Assembly: GCA_019454045.1 (NCBI GenBank)
Contig: SKCR01049657.1
Span: 62,001 to 126,000, forward strand
Direction: 5' to 3'
Length of the DNA: 64,000 nucleotides
DNA from: Zanthoxylum bungeanum
Taxonomy: Eukaryota; Streptophyta; Magnoliopsida; Sapindales; Rutaceae
In this document: piece by piece, positions 47,423 through 60,300 of the stretch
Layout: every line of letters begins with the position of its first letter
How positions within the stretch are numbered: the first letter of the stretch is position 1
Program-made: the position numbers and the translations under genes
Notes under the pieces: model-generated
What the model saw: the letters and a program-made list of their open reading frames with translations, nothing else
The model's database searches: none
Told to the model about the DNA's origin: nothing

Positions 47423-48735
47423 CCGCATATCATTATTAATTTATTTATCACGCCTTATTATGCTTTTAGAATGCATGTTTAAGGGTGTATGATGAGACCT
47501 TAACAAAGATAATTAATTGGTTGCCAATTACGCGAAAAACCCTCAACATATATTAAGTGTTTTTCCTTCCATTGAATGATTCATTCTCAAGATCCAAGAT
47601 TGGCACTGGTTTGTTGGCCAAAATCAAGGCCTTTGTCCATCGCGGATGTGTTTGAATCATGAAGGCTTTGTTCCATATCGCATTTCTTGTCCAAGTTGTG
47701 ATTTGTTGGCCAAAGTCAAGATCCTTTCTTGTCCATCGACATCGATTACGAAGCTTTCCAAGGTCAATGGGTCCTGCTTAACTGGAATCATTAAGTTTGT
47801 TGTGCCAAAACCAAGGCTTACTTGATTCAGAGGAAAAATGTTAGGGAATATATTGGATATATTGGCATATATTAGATATGTGTTTCGGATTTGGATGTCC
47901 ACCTACTAGATCTAGGAATTGGATGCGATCCAATTGATCTTAGAGATCTACCTAGTTAAATATCATACAGCTTGTTGGCCAAAGTCAAGGTTGTGTGTTA
48001 TTTAACGGGATCCTAGCCCACTAGGAAACAAGGTTTCCCGAGTACTCAACAGAGGGTTAGAGGCTCGCCGAAAAAATAATGGGAGGCAAGTATTAAATTT
48101 GTAATTTTGTTTAGATACTTGCCAATACGCGCTCATTTCAATTTTTCGTCAATAATTTATTAATATATTAGTTGGACTAATATTTAATCGTTATTTTAAT
48201 TAAACAGTTGGACTGTATTCAAACTACTTCAAATTATAGTTGATTATATAATTGGATTATAGTAATCAATATATTTGAATTTAAATAATTAAATTATAGT
48301 TGATTATATAGTTAGACTATAGTAATCATTATATTCAATAGTACCTGAAATTGTTGATTGGATAGTTGGACTATAGCAATCAAGATAACTGAAAGATTAG
48401 CGTTTAAAACATAACCTGAGTAAAAATGTCTTTAAACGGCTTTAATTTTCAAATTGGGAATAATACCTCAAGATAGTTCTAGGAACTAAGAAGTTACTCT
48501 ATTTGATAGAGAAACATCTTGGGCCTAAGCCCGGAGTTGAGCAGATAATAGAACATGATCTTTGGAAGATTCATGTGATGATAACTTTAGTGCTCAATCC
48601 ATTATGCTTACCGCAATGACTCTTTAATTCCGTCGTCAAAATCAAGGATTAGATCCTTGTACATTGATGATGAAATTAAAGATCTTCATAGATTTATTCT
48701 AAGAATTATAAATTGCTAAAAGAAGTTCTTTTGCT
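47423..48735 (+). other. E7 leader and gag-start region, resumed
   Basis: Contains the antisense small-ORF homologue (minus, 47657-47902, carrying MIPVKQDPLTLESF), the conserved block with the GGAAAC/GTTTCC-type hairpin in opposite orientation at about 48000-48085, and an AT-rich stretch with ATAGTTGGAC-type repeats at about 48170-48385. No sense coding frame is intact. Confidence 0.6.
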
Positions 48736-51700
48736 TATGTATGTCAGAGGGTACATCTGTCGAGCATAAGGTGTCGCAGATGATTGCTGACATCGATCAG
48801 CTAGGTTAGCTGGGCATTACCTACGTGGCTGAGACTGCTAAAGATTTGATCTTATAGTCTCTACCCGAATGCTGGGGCAGGTTCATTATGAACCAAGAGA
48901 AAACTCTTGGAGAGTTGATGGCTATGCTCAAGGAGGTAGAGCCAGAGCTTCTAAAAGGGGGCAAAGGCAAAATCATCACAGTCTTCTGGGAATATAAAGG
49001 AAATATCCCAAAATTTCTGCCTAAACTGTGGCAAACGGGGTCACTGGAAGCATGACTGCCGTATGGACAAGGCAGACATGAAGGAAGTGAAGAGGGGTAA
49101 GGCTCCGACTTCAAATATGTTTGTCATAAACATGTTAACTATTAGTTTCAAAATTGGATTTTGATACTAGAAGTGGTACATAAATATGTAGTGATGTGCA
49201 GAATCTGCTGATTAGCATGAAACTGACTTCAGTTGAGATTGATCTGCGAATCAGAAACAGGTAAAGAGTCGCTGTTTTAACCGTAGAACCTAAGTTTAGG
49301 AACTACCCTTCGGATGTGTACTTAAATTAGGAAACTGTTAAAATGTACCTAGTTTGACTAGAAACATTATCTCTATATCAGAGTATAACTCGTTGCGGGT
49401 ATAAATTTATATTCTAGAACACTAAAGTGTTTTATTTTATAAAGATGATATTGAGATAAACACATTAGATGTGAATAACAGTATTTATATTTTGAATATA
49501 ATTAAATCTCAAACGTATAACATGACAAACAAATAGCTCAAACTGATTTGATAAGATGAGACTTATTTGTGGCATTGTTGTCTGGGACACATAAACAAGA
49601 CTCGTATATCCACACTTTCGAAGAGTGGGTACTAGGACAAATTTGATTCTATTCAAATAATGTCTACGAATCTAGTTTATTAGGCAAAGTGCCTAAAACA
49701 CATTTTACTTGGTAAAAGTGCAAGTGCCACCGATCTGTTAACCCTCGTTCATAGTGATGTAAGTGGGCCCATATCTAGTTAGGCTAGAGGTGGATATGAA
49801 CACTTCGTAACCTTTACGGATGTGGCATCGTGTTATGGTTATGTGTTTCTTATGAAACACGAATCGAAAGCTTTTGATAGATTCAAAGAGTTTCGACACA
49901 AAGTAAACAGATAGATCGGCTAAAGTATTAAACCGTCACGATTATACCGTGGTGGAAAATAATTAAGCAATAAGTTTCTCAAATATTTGAAAGAGTATAG
50001 TATTCTTTCATAGTGGACTTCTCCCGGAACACCTCAATTTGACAGTGTGTCCGAACAAAGAAACCAAACCTTGTTGGATATAGTAAGGTTAATTATGAGT
50101 CACTCTGAGCTACCATTTTCCTTCAAGGGATACGCATTAAACAATGCAAAAATTATTTTGAATAAGGTTCCATGAAAAATCTGTTTGACAGACTTCATAT
50201 TAGATATGAACAGGAAAGAAACCGGGCTTTCTAATTCCTGAAGATTTGGGAATGCTAGGCATATGTTTGGATGATACCAAACTAAACCCAAATCGGATAA
50301 GTGCCTAATTTTTGGGTTATCCTAGGGAAACCAAAGTATAGTACTTATACAACTCACAAGAGAACAATATAATTGTTGCTCGCCATGCGGTTTTCCTAAG
50401 AGGAATACCTATATGCAGTGGTAAGTGGGAGGAAAGTAAAACTCGATGAAAATCAGAGTAATACTGTTCTAGGTACCGATTCCTTAAAGGAACACAAACA
50501 GTTCATCAATGATGAAACTGTACCACAATCTTTGAATACACAAGAACAGCGTAAGTCGGAGAGAGTCAGAAAACAACCTGGGAGGTATGGGTTTCTGATC
50601 TCACCTTACAAAGATTTCAATCTTATTAAGGAATACGAACTGACTACGTATGAGGAAGTGATACAAGGTATCGAATCCCTATTATGGCAAAGTGCCATGA
50701 TGTCTGAAATGGATTCCATGTATACCAACTAAGTTTGGACACTAGTTGATGTATCGGAAGGCATTGTGCCTATTGGTACTATATGTGTCTTCAAAGAAGA
50801 CATACATGGATGACAACATACCAACGTACTAAGCTAGGCTTGTAGCGAAAAGGTATCGTTATCAACATTGTGTCGATTACGATGAAACCTTTTGCTTGTT
50901 GCCATGATTAAATCCATTTGGATAATGCTTGCTAATGCTGCATGTTTCATTTATGAAATATGGCAGCTGAATGTCAAAATCAATTTCCTTAAACAGAAAC
51001 CTTTTAGAGGATGTTTACAACATCCTGATGGTTTTGTCATACCAAAACGAGCAAACAAGGTTTGCAAGTTAATTCGATCCATTGATGGATTGAAGCAAGC
51101 ATTGAGTTCTTGAAACTATAGTTTTGATGTAATCATAATGGTATATGATTTAATTCAAAACGATAATAATTCTTATGTATATAAGGAAGTTAGTGGGAGC
51201 GCACTGACAGTGACTATCCTATAAAATGATGATATATCATTTCTTGGAAATGATATTCCCATAATACGATTGGTGAAAGCTTGGCTTTCGTGAAAAATTC
51301 TCCGTATAATACTTGGGAGAGACAACCTTTATTCTAGGAATAAAGATCTACTGAGATAGATCTAAAAGTTGTTGGCACTCTCTGAGAACTCGTACATTGA
51401 AATAAATGTACGCGACCTGGTGTCTCATATGCTTTGAGCACATGGACTCAAAATCAGGCCAATCCAAGTGATGGACACTGGATTGATGTTAAGAACATCT
51501 TTAAGTATCTTAGATGATCTAAGGATGCTTTCTTAAGCTATGGAAGAGGAGAACTTGAAGTGACTGGGTTCACCATTGCAAGTTTCCTAACCGATTATAA
51601 CGACTGTAAGTCTTAATAAGGGTACTATATAGTTTGAATAACGGAACAGTGAGCTGGAAATCTTCCAAGCAAGATATTGTTGTCATATAAACAACAAAAG

Positions 51701-52020
51701 TGGAATATTGTTGCAGCTGAGGCAGCAATAGAAGCACTTTGGATCTTAATAATCCTAATTGGATTAGGAATAATTCTGTTAGCAGCTAAGCTAGGCTACA
51801 GGACAAGCTAAAGAATTAATGGTCTCATCAACGATCCATGTATATACTTCAACTATTCATCTGATTCGTTCGGATCATACATCGTGGCGATGTGATGATC
51901 GAATAAATCGCATCAGATGATAACATTGTAAATTCGCTGAAGAAAGCGTATTTTCTCAACAAAAGATTGAGCGACAGTACATAGTTCAAGTGTAGGACAC
52001 TTGAGTGATTGGCTATAGGC
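48736..52020 (+). pseudogene. E7 gag-pol remnant
   Basis: Gag C-terminal part starts near 48740 (SEGTSVEHKVSQMIADID is readable) with two stops. An intact CCHC zinc knuckle (C-LN-C-GKRG-H-WKHD-C) lies at 49018-49059, in a different frame. Protease (about 49140-49330), GAG-pre-integrase (about 49530-49690) and integrase (about 49700-50300) are broken. RT fragments: 50418-50732 (linker, then YEEVIQGIESLLWQSAM) and 50892-51113 (EIWQLNVKINFL, VCKLIRSIDGLKQA). RNase H lies at about 51600-52000, frameshifted. It lacks the 11-bp integrase deletion seen in E3, E4 and E9, so it belongs to a different, less reduced branch. Confidence 0.82.
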
Positions 52021-52021
52021 T

Positions 52022-52031
52022 AAGTGGGAGA
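52022..52031 (+). other. E7 polypurine tract
   Basis: AAGTGGGAGA, then T and the 3' LTR start at 52033. Confidence 0.88.
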
Positions 52032-53720
52032 TTGTTGGACAATTATGAGCCATAACATCACTATTTGTACAGAACATTGTGTTGTTGTACAAATTAACTA
52101 TGTGACAAAGGAAATTGCTCTTTTATCATTTGTAATTAGATTATCGGGATATATAAATGATAAAAGTCCATATGATTAGTTCCGGATTGATAAGATATGA
52201 GACAATATCAATCCAAGAAGGTTTAATCATTAAAACATCCCTAGTCGGAGTATTATCGAGATTGGACATCGATAATGCGGAATAGACTAGTATTGCACGT
52301 GTGCGTGTTATGGGAGCATAACGGCATAGTTCTCATATATTTGGGTATTGGATACTCATGCAAGTGTAATAAGAGGTTGTGTTTACCGATGGTACGGAAA
52401 CAGCTTCGCTCTGGATAGACCCCTCGGAATTCCATTGGTAGTATGACTATGTGTCTATGGAAGTCCGAATCAGGGTAGGTGTATTTGGTCTTAACCTGAG
52501 ACTTGCACCGCTAATAATTGCGACAATCAATATACTTTGGTTTTGGTCGTCTAGGGCTTTAACTGGTTCTGTGTACGCCTTTTCTGTGTATATTGAGAAT
52601 CGTAGTGTATTGGGTGTGATGTCAAGATGGAAGTATCACTTCAGTCATAGTGGAGATGATGATCACGTAGGATACGAAAATGGTGCTCTTATATGCTGTA
52701 GTTATCGGGATATTATGACTAGGTCATGTTTATCCGATTATAGAGACTAGTTACCAGAGATCCGATATGTGCTTCGTACGGGGCAGACAAAATTCCAGCC
52801 ATAGGCCTAGCACGTGACATCCGATACTGGATCGCAATACGCAATACTACGTATACTACGCCTGATACAGATTATATATTCCTTTAAGAATATTTCTGGA
52901 GAATTTGGTAGGCACGATGCTTTGCTAGAAGATTCACCGATGACGTATGACTCGCATATAATTAATCTGGGATTAATTAGTAGAGAGAGAAAATTAATAC
53001 GGGATTAATTACGGAGATATTTTATCTGGAATAAAATATTATTTAAAGAGAGAGAACGATTAATTTGGAATTAATCGATAAAATAATATATTTGATATAT
53101 TATACGAAATTAGATTTCGACGAGGAATTAAAATTGGATTTTGAATTCGGGCGAACGAGTTAATTTAGAATTAATTCGCTAGCGACGTGAATAGTAATTT
53201 TGCTAGGCATAATTATTTAATTAAATTTGATTTAATTACGTCGCAAAGGAAAATTCGTTAATTCAGAATTAGCGAACCCGAGCCAGGGAGTGTTTGCGGG
53301 CCCACTCGCATTTTGAATCAAGTGGGGCCCACAAGTCACATCATGCGTCACATCACTAGTCAACTTTATCACTTTAATGTGATGGAAGTTGTTGGTTGAT
53401 GGTTGAGTGCCAAACACTCAAGTGTGATGTTTTGAATGACTAATACCATTTATTTATTTTTGGTATATCATTTGAATTGTTTTTAGAAATTAATACACAC
53501 AACACAACTCATCTTCTTCCTCTCTCTCTCCCATTCGGCCAAGGGCCAATTTTTTCTCTCAAGTTCTCGGCTTGGCCGAGAACTACAAATGCAAAAGGAA
53601 AGAATTTGTGGCAAAATTTTCATGATGCTAGCACATCCAATGGGTCATTCAAAGGTGATATGGAAACCCATTCATGAGCATGGAATCCATTTACAAAGCT
53701 TGGAGCTTGGAGCACACAAA

Positions 53721-55676
53721 TGTTGGTTTCTATGATTAGTCCCAAGATCATAATGAACAATGAACCATGAATGAATAACGAAGAAATATGGAGGAATCAT
53801 ACTTACAACGATCGGTTTAGGATGTGTTGATGAACAAAATATTTCCTCCTCCAAGTGTCCAAGATTCGGCAAGGCAAAGGTGGAAGCTCCAAGTTTTGTT
53901 TTGTCTTTCCAAGCTCTTGAATAGGTTTTCCTATCACTCTGATGATCTTGATGATCCTTGAAGAGTGCTAGCCCTTAGTGAATTTTTGTTTTAACACAAA
54001 AACTTCACACTTTTTCTTCACAAATTTAGCAAGAAATGAAGAAAATGAAGAGCCCAAAAACTGTTCACAGTTTCGGTAATGGGAGAGAGATGAGAAGATG
54101 AAGATTTTGATTTCAAAAATCAATCTATATGTTTCCAAAACAATTAATTAAACATATACCAAAAGTTGGTTTAGGTATATGTCAACATGTCTTTCACCTT
54201 TTTCAATTTGGAGTGTTTTACACTCTTCACCAACAACCTCACCTAAACACATCAAACTAGTGACATGTGATGTGATGGTTGATGTGACATGTGGGCCCCA
54301 CTCGATTCCGAATGCGAGTGGGCCCACAAACACTCTCGGGCTCGGGTTCGCTAATTCCGAATTAACGAACTTCTTTCGCGACGTAATTTAAATCACATTT
54401 AATTAAATAATTATGCATAGCAAATTACTATTCACATCGCTAACGAATTAATTATAAATTAACTCGTTTGCCCGAATTAAAATCTAATTTTAATTCCGCG
54501 TGGAAATCTAATTCCGAATAATATATCAAATATATTATTTTAATGATTAATTCCAAATTAATCTTTCTCTCTCTTCAATTAGTACTTTATCCAAGATAAA
54601 GACTCTCCGCAATTAATCCCAGATTAATTAAACTCGAATCATACGTCATCGGTGAATCATCGGGAAGTGACCCAGGAGATCCCTGGATATGTTGGCAGTA
54701 AATACGGTCGTCGGACTATCCGAACACGTACGTACCTCGTACTACGTTTTTACCGATTTACGAGACAAGGTTGGCTTCTAGCAAAGCGCCATGCCTACCC
54801 AATTCTCCAGAAATATTCTTATTGGAATATATAATCTTTATCAGGCGTAGTATACCGTAGTATTGTGTATTGCGATCCAGTATCGGATGTCACGTGCGAG
54901 GCCTGGGGCTGGAATAGTGTCTGCCCCGTACGAAGCACATATCGGATATCAAGCAACTAGTCTCTTTGAATCGGATAATCATGACCTTGTCATATTATCC
55001 CGATGGTTGCAACACTATAGAGAACAAGTTCTGAATCCATGCGTGATCATCATCTCCATATGTCTGAAGTGATACTTTCGTCTTGACATCACATCCAATA
55101 CACTACGATTCTCAATAAACCCAGAAGAGGCGTACACAGAACCTGCTAAAGTCCTAGATGACCAAAACCAAAGTTTACCGATTGTCGCAAGTATTAGCGA
55201 TGCAAGTCTCAGGTTAAGACGAAATACACCTACCCTGAAGCGGACTCCCATTGACACATATACATACTACCAATGGGATTTCGCGGGGTCTATCCAGAGC
55301 GAAGCTGTTTTCCGTACCATCGGTAAAACACAACCTCCTATCGCACTTGCATAAGTATCCTATACTTAAATATATGAGAACTATGTCGTTATGCCCTCAC
55401 AACGCGCACAAGTGCAATACTAGTCTATTCCGCATTATCGATGCCCAATCTCGATAATACTATGACTAGGGATATTTAATGATTAAACCTTTATGGATTG
55501 ATACTGTCTCATATCATCTCAATCCGGAACTAATCATATGGACTTTTACCATTTATATATGAAAGTAAATAAATTAAAAAACGGTAAAGGGCAATTTCAT
55601 TACTACATAGTTAATTTTGTACAAAAACACAATATTTTTTACAAACAGTGACGCTATGGGTCATAACTGTCCAACA
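53721..55676 (-). repeat. E12 3' LTR
   Basis: 1,956 bp, TGTTGGTTTCTATG...GTCCAACA. The palindrome array lies at about 54345-54630. Confidence 0.9.
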
Positions 55677-55677
55677 A

Positions 55678-55687
55678 TCTCCCATTT
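55678..55687 (-). other. E12 polypurine tract
   Basis: Reads AAATGGGAGA on the minus strand, one change from the family AAGTGGGAGA. Confidence 0.83.
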
Positions 55688-55696
55688 GGCCTATTG

Positions 55697-56302
55697 TCAG
55701 TCACTCAAGTATCTAATACCTGAACTATGTACATGTCGCTCAAACTTTGGCTGAGGAATAGCTTTCATCAGCGGATCTGCCATGTTGTCATCTGATGCGA
55801 CCTTCTCGACCTTCACATCGCCACGATGTATGATCTCACGAATTAGATGGAAACGTCGAAGAACATGCTTGGATCGTTGATGAGACCACGGTTCATTAGC
55901 CTGCGCTATAGCTCCGTTATTGTCATAATACAATGGAACGAGCTCAGCTGCTAACAGAACTACTCCTAATCCAATTAGGAATTTTTTGATCCAAACTGCT
56001 TCCTTTGATGCTTCAGCTGCAGCAATGTGCTCCGCTTCTATTGTTGAATCGGCAACAGTTTCTTGCTTGGAAGATTTCCAGCTCACTGCTCCGTTATTCA
56101 AACAAAATATGTACCCGGATTGCGACTTGCAGTCATCTTTGTCGGTTTGGAAACTTGCATCGGTATACCCAGTTACCTCAAGTTCTCCATCTCCATAGAT
56201 TAAGAAAGCATCCTTAGTTCTTCTAAGATACTTTAGGATATTCTTAACCGCCATCCAGTGACCTTCACCTGGATCGGCCTGATAGCGACTACACATGCTC
56301 AA
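55697..56302 (-). pseudogene. E12 RNase H domain
   Basis: The C-terminal part of the copia polyprotein; it removes the RNA strand during reverse transcription. The acidic residues of the DEDD set are visible in GYTDASF, IEAEH, YYDNNGA and DNMADP, and the C-terminal LIREIIHRGDVKVEKV is typical. It is in the same frame as the RT upstream but separated by a TGA at 56321-56323, which lies at a CpG and looks like a deamination change. The ATG at 56302 is internal and not a real start. Confidence 0.88.
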
Positions 56303-56320
56303 AGCATATGAGACATCATG

Positions 56321-56740
56321 TCACGTACATATCATGGCATACATGATCGATCCGAATGCCGAGGCGAACGGTATCCGACTCATGTTGTCTCTCTCATCTT
56401 GTGTTTTAGGACACATGTCCTTAGATAGATAGACGCCATGTGACATTGGCAACATTCCTCTCTTGAACTGATCCATGTTGAATCTCTTCAACACTTTATC
56501 AATGTACGTGCTCTGGGAGAGTCCAAGCAGCTTTCTAGATCTATCCCGGTAGATCTTTATTCCCAGAATAAAGGCTGCTTCTCTCAGATCTTTCATGGAG
56601 AATTTCAATGAAAGCCAAGCTTTCACCGACGTTAGCATGGGAATGTCATTGCCTATAAGCAATACATCGTCAACATAAAGGACAATAAAAGTCAGTGCTC
56701 TCCCACTAACCTTCTTGTATACACAAGGATCATCTTCGTT
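56321..56740 (-). pseudogene. E12 reverse transcriptase, C-terminal part
   Basis: The catalytic palm: LYVDDVLLIGND carries the YVDD box (near 56670), followed by the MKDLREAAFILGIKI and YIDKVLKRF segments. It continues the frame of the integrase-RT stretch after a TAA at 56741-56743 and ends at TGA 56321-56323. Together they form one RT split by a nonsense codon. Confidence 0.88.
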
Positions 56741-58237
56741 TTAAATGAAATCATATTCTTTTATGATCTCATCAAAACGTTGGTTCCATGACCGCGATGT
56801 TTGTTTCAGTCCATAAATTGACCGATTTAATTTACAAACCTTGTTTACAAGTCTGGGCGCGATAACACCGTCAGGCTGTTGCATATAAACATCCTCCGAA
56901 AGGTTTCCGTTAAGGAAAGTGATTTTAACGTCCATCTGCCAAATCTCGTAATCGAAATATGCAGCAATAACAAGAATTATCCGAATGGATTTAATCATGG
57001 CAACGGGTGAGAAAGTTTTGTCGTAATCGACACCATGTCGTTGACGATACCCCTTCGCTACAGGCCTAGCTTTGTACGTTTGTATATTGCCATCCATGTC
57101 GGTCTTCTTCTTGAAGACCCATTTGCATCCAATAGGCTTTACGCCTTCTGGTGCATCAACCAGTGTCCAAACATAGTTGGTGTACATGGAATCCATTTCG
57201 GACTTCATGGCCTTTTGCCATAAAGCGGAATCGATATCTTGTATCGCTTCCTCATACGTAGCCGGTTCGTTATCCTTAATGAGATTAATATCTACATGAG
57301 GTGAGATCAGAAACCCATACCTCTCAGGTTGTTTCCTGACTCTCTCTGACCTACGCGGTCCTTGTGTAATAGAAGATTGTGGTACAGTCTCATCCCGGAT
57401 GGAATGTTCTTGTTCATTTGAGGATTCTATGCCAGGAACAGTATCACTCCGATTTTCATCGAGTTCTACTTTCCTCCCATTAACCACTGCATTTAGGAAT
57501 TCATTCTCAAGGAAAACCGCATGTAGAGCAACAAATACTTTGTTCTCTCGTGGGTGATAGAAGTAATATCCTTTGGTTTCCCTAGGATATCCTACGAATA
57601 GACGTTTATCCGATTTGGGCTCAAGTTTGGTACCTTCCAAACGTTTGACGTATGCCCAGCATCCCAAAATCTTCAGGAATAAGAAACCCGGTTTCTTTCC
57701 TGTCCATATCTCATATGGTGTCTGTTGTACAGACTTTGACGGAACCTTATTCAAAATAAGAATTGCACTGTTTAATGCATATCCCCAGAAGGAAATAGGT
57801 AGCTCAGTGCGACTCATCATAGACCTAACCATGTCCAACAAAGTTCGGTTTCTCCGTTCGGATACACCATTTAGTTGCGGTGTTCCAGGAGGAGTCCACT
57901 GTGAAAGAATACCATATTTTTTCAGGTAATCTAGAAACTCATTGCTCAAGTATTCACCACCACGGTCCGACCGTAATGTCTTAATACTCTTGCCGGTATG
58001 TTTTTCAACTTCGTGTCGAAACTCTTTGAATTTCTCAAAAGTTTCCGACTTGTGTCTCATAAGATACACATAACCATAACGGGATGCATCATCCGTAAAG
58101 GTTACGAAGTATTCGTATCCACCTCTAGCCTGGCTAGACATGGGCCCACATACGTCACTATGAACGAGGGCTAACAGTTCAGTGGCGCGTTCATCTTTAC
58201 CGCTAAAAGGTGATTTAGCATTTTGCCTAATAAGCAA
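56741..58237 (-). pseudogene. E12 integrase and reverse transcriptase N-terminal part (498 codons)
   Basis: This is the longest open frame of the window. Integrase core (residues about 20-190): D28 in VHSDVCGP, D91 in LRSDRGGEY and E127 in GVSERRNR form the D,D-35-E triad with exactly 35 residues between D91 and E127. A C-terminal integrase part (LEPKSDKRLFVGYP) and a variable linker follow. RT starts at about residue 370: GCKWVFKKK, KARPVAKGYRQ, DYEIWQMDVKITFLNG and SIYGLKQTSRSWN. The first catalytic aspartate of RT (QMDV) is present. The frame opens inside the GAG-pre-integrase domain, so its ATG is not a true start. It is a truncated polyprotein segment, ended by the TAA at 56741-56743. 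Confidence 0.93.
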
Positions 58238-58455
58238 GATTCGCAGACGTCATATGAATTGGATCAAATCCGTCCAAGTACCCACTCTTGAAAGTGTGGA
58301 TATGCGAGTCTTGTTTATGTGTCCTAGACGACAGTGCCACATATAAGTTTCATCTTTGTTACTCATTTTGAGCCTTTTGTTTGTTATATTATATGTTGGA
58401 GATAGATTTATATTCAAAATATAAAGACCATTATTTGCAACAGCAATGTAAATTT
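58238..58455 (-). pseudogene. E12 GAG-pre-integrase region with frameshifts
   Basis: It bridges protease and integrase. MWHCRLGHINKTRI (the start of the HHCC zinc module) is readable, then the frame breaks; the later Cys part of the module appears only in another frame. At least two indels separate the protease frame from the integrase frame. Confidence 0.75.
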
Positions 58456-58797
58456 CTACATCATTTTATACATAAAACACCCAGTGTTTCTAAATACAAA
58501 AGTATACCCACAATGGGTTAACATAGATACAGAAATAATATTCCTAGTCAAACTAGGTACATAATAAAAGTCATTAAGTTCAAGTACATGCCCCGAGGGT
58601 AGTTCTAAAACAAAAGTGCCAACGGCCAAAACGGCGACTAGTGCCCCATTTCCGACGCGTAGATCAATCTCCCGTGAGGCCAGTCTCCTGCTAATCCGCA
58701 GATCCTGCACATCAGTACATATGTGAGTACCACAACCAGAATCAAAAATCCAATTTTTAAAACTAGAAGTATTCATGTTTATTTCAATAACAAACAT
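58456..58797 (-). pseudogene. E12 aspartic protease and start of GAG-pre-integrase
   Basis: WIFDSGCGTHIC (residues 16-27) is the copia protease active site, with D19 as catalytic aspartate; the usual motif is DSGAS/DSGCS. SLTRNIISVSMLTHCGY further on is the conserved C-terminal segment leading into the pre-integrase. It processes the polyprotein in intact elements. It is open for 113 codons, but in a different frame from integrase. Confidence 0.88.
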
Positions 58798-58848
58798 ACC
58801 TGAAGCCGGTGCCTTGCCCGCTTTAATCTCCTTCTGGAGCGCCTTGTA

Positions 58849-59300
58849 CTAGCGGCAGTCACGCTTCCAGTGACCCCGCTTGCCGCACTGGAGGAAAAAA
58901 TCCCGAGATTTGTCCTTAGGCTTCCCAGAAGCCTTTGACGATTTGGCCTTGCCCTTTCCTTTATGCTTTTTTTTCTTCACACCTCCAGTCGCCTTGGGCC
59001 CAGCCCTCGGTGTCTGAGATGTCGAAGCAAAGTGCGCCTCGCGCTTGTGATGAACTGTTTCCAAGTATCGGGAGAGATTGCAAGACCATGTCTATGGTAA
59101 TCTCAGCCTCTAAGACTATCCCCATCTTGGCCAACTCATCTATGTCAGCAATCATCTGTGCCATATGGGACTCAACAGACATGCCTTCTGACATAACTGA
59201 ATGGAAGGCTTCTTCACTAACTCATATCTCTGCGACCTTCGGTTAGATCGGTGAAGATCGTACAACCTCGCCAACATGTTTATAGGGATCCAATCCCTGT
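58849..59300 (-). pseudogene. E12 gag C-terminus with zinc knuckle
   Basis: Two overlapping frames: 58961-59194 gives the capsid C-terminal segment (MSEGMSVESHMAQMIADIDE), and 58849-59064 gives a lysine-rich stretch and the nucleocapsid knuckle QCGKRGHWKRDC. The knuckle has lost its first cysteine (F-LQ-C in place of C-xx-C); E7 keeps it. A TAG at about 58848-58850 follows. The frame change between the two parts is a mutation, since capsid and knuckle should be collinear. Confidence 0.82.
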
Positions 59301-60300
59301 TCTGTTGACGGAAATGCTGAGTCATTACAGCAAGCTATAGCAGGTTTTCACAATCACACTGTAAGTCTTCCAAAGCTCTCCAGCTCCAAAGCCTCACTCA
59401 GTAGCTCATCAGGTTTGGGCTTAGGCCCAAGAGGTCTCTGTATAGTATATAGCAGCCTCTCGCTCCAAGGACAATCATCAGATTCATTTCCTAATCGGCA
59501 AAGTTCGTGCCCTTGAAGACATTTTCGCCCATGATAATGTCTCGGACATTTCCCTTTCCAGTCATATTGATTACGATAGTCTAACTATCTAATCAACGAT
59601 ATTGGGTATAGTCTAACTGTTACAAAGAAAATAACATTATTTAGTCCAAGTAATAAAATAATTTTGACGAAATAATTTGAAAGCGCGTAAAGCTAAGTAT
59701 CTGAATGAAATTGCAAATTCAATACTAGCCTCCCATTATTTTTCGGCGAGCCTCTAACCCTCTGTCGAGTACTCGGGAAACCTAGTTTCCTAGTGGGCTA
59801 GGATCCCGTTAAATAACACACAACCTTGTTTGACTTTGGCCAACAGCTTTATGCTATTTACTAGGTAGATCTCGAAGATCAATTGGATCTAATCCAATTC
59901 CTAGATCCGGTAGGTGGACATCTAAGTCCGAAACATATATACAGTATATATGCCAATATATCCAATATATTTTCCTAACCTTTTTCCTCTGAATCAACTA
60001 AGCCTTGGCTTTGGCACAACAAGCTTAATGATTCCAGTTAAGCGGGACCCATTGACATGGAAAGTTTCGTAATCAATGTCGATGGACAAGAAATGATCTT
60101 GACTTTGGCCAAAAAATCACGACTTGGACAAGACATCGATATGGAACAAAACTCTCATGATTGAAACACATCCGCAATTGACAAAGGTCTTGACTTTGGC
60201 CAACAAACCAATGCCAACTTTGGATCTTGAGTAAGAATCACTCAATGGAAGGAAAAATGCTTAATATGATTTGAGGGTTTTTCGCGTAAATTGGCAACCA
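59301..60300 (-). other. E12 gag N-terminal area and leader, mostly unreadable
   Basis: 59300-59560 is decayed gag with short readable pieces. 59730-59812 is the conserved block (CGAGTACTCG palindrome). 60028-60230 corresponds to the antisense small ORF of E3 and E9, here frameshifted by a 1-nt loss. No intact frame. Confidence 0.6.
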
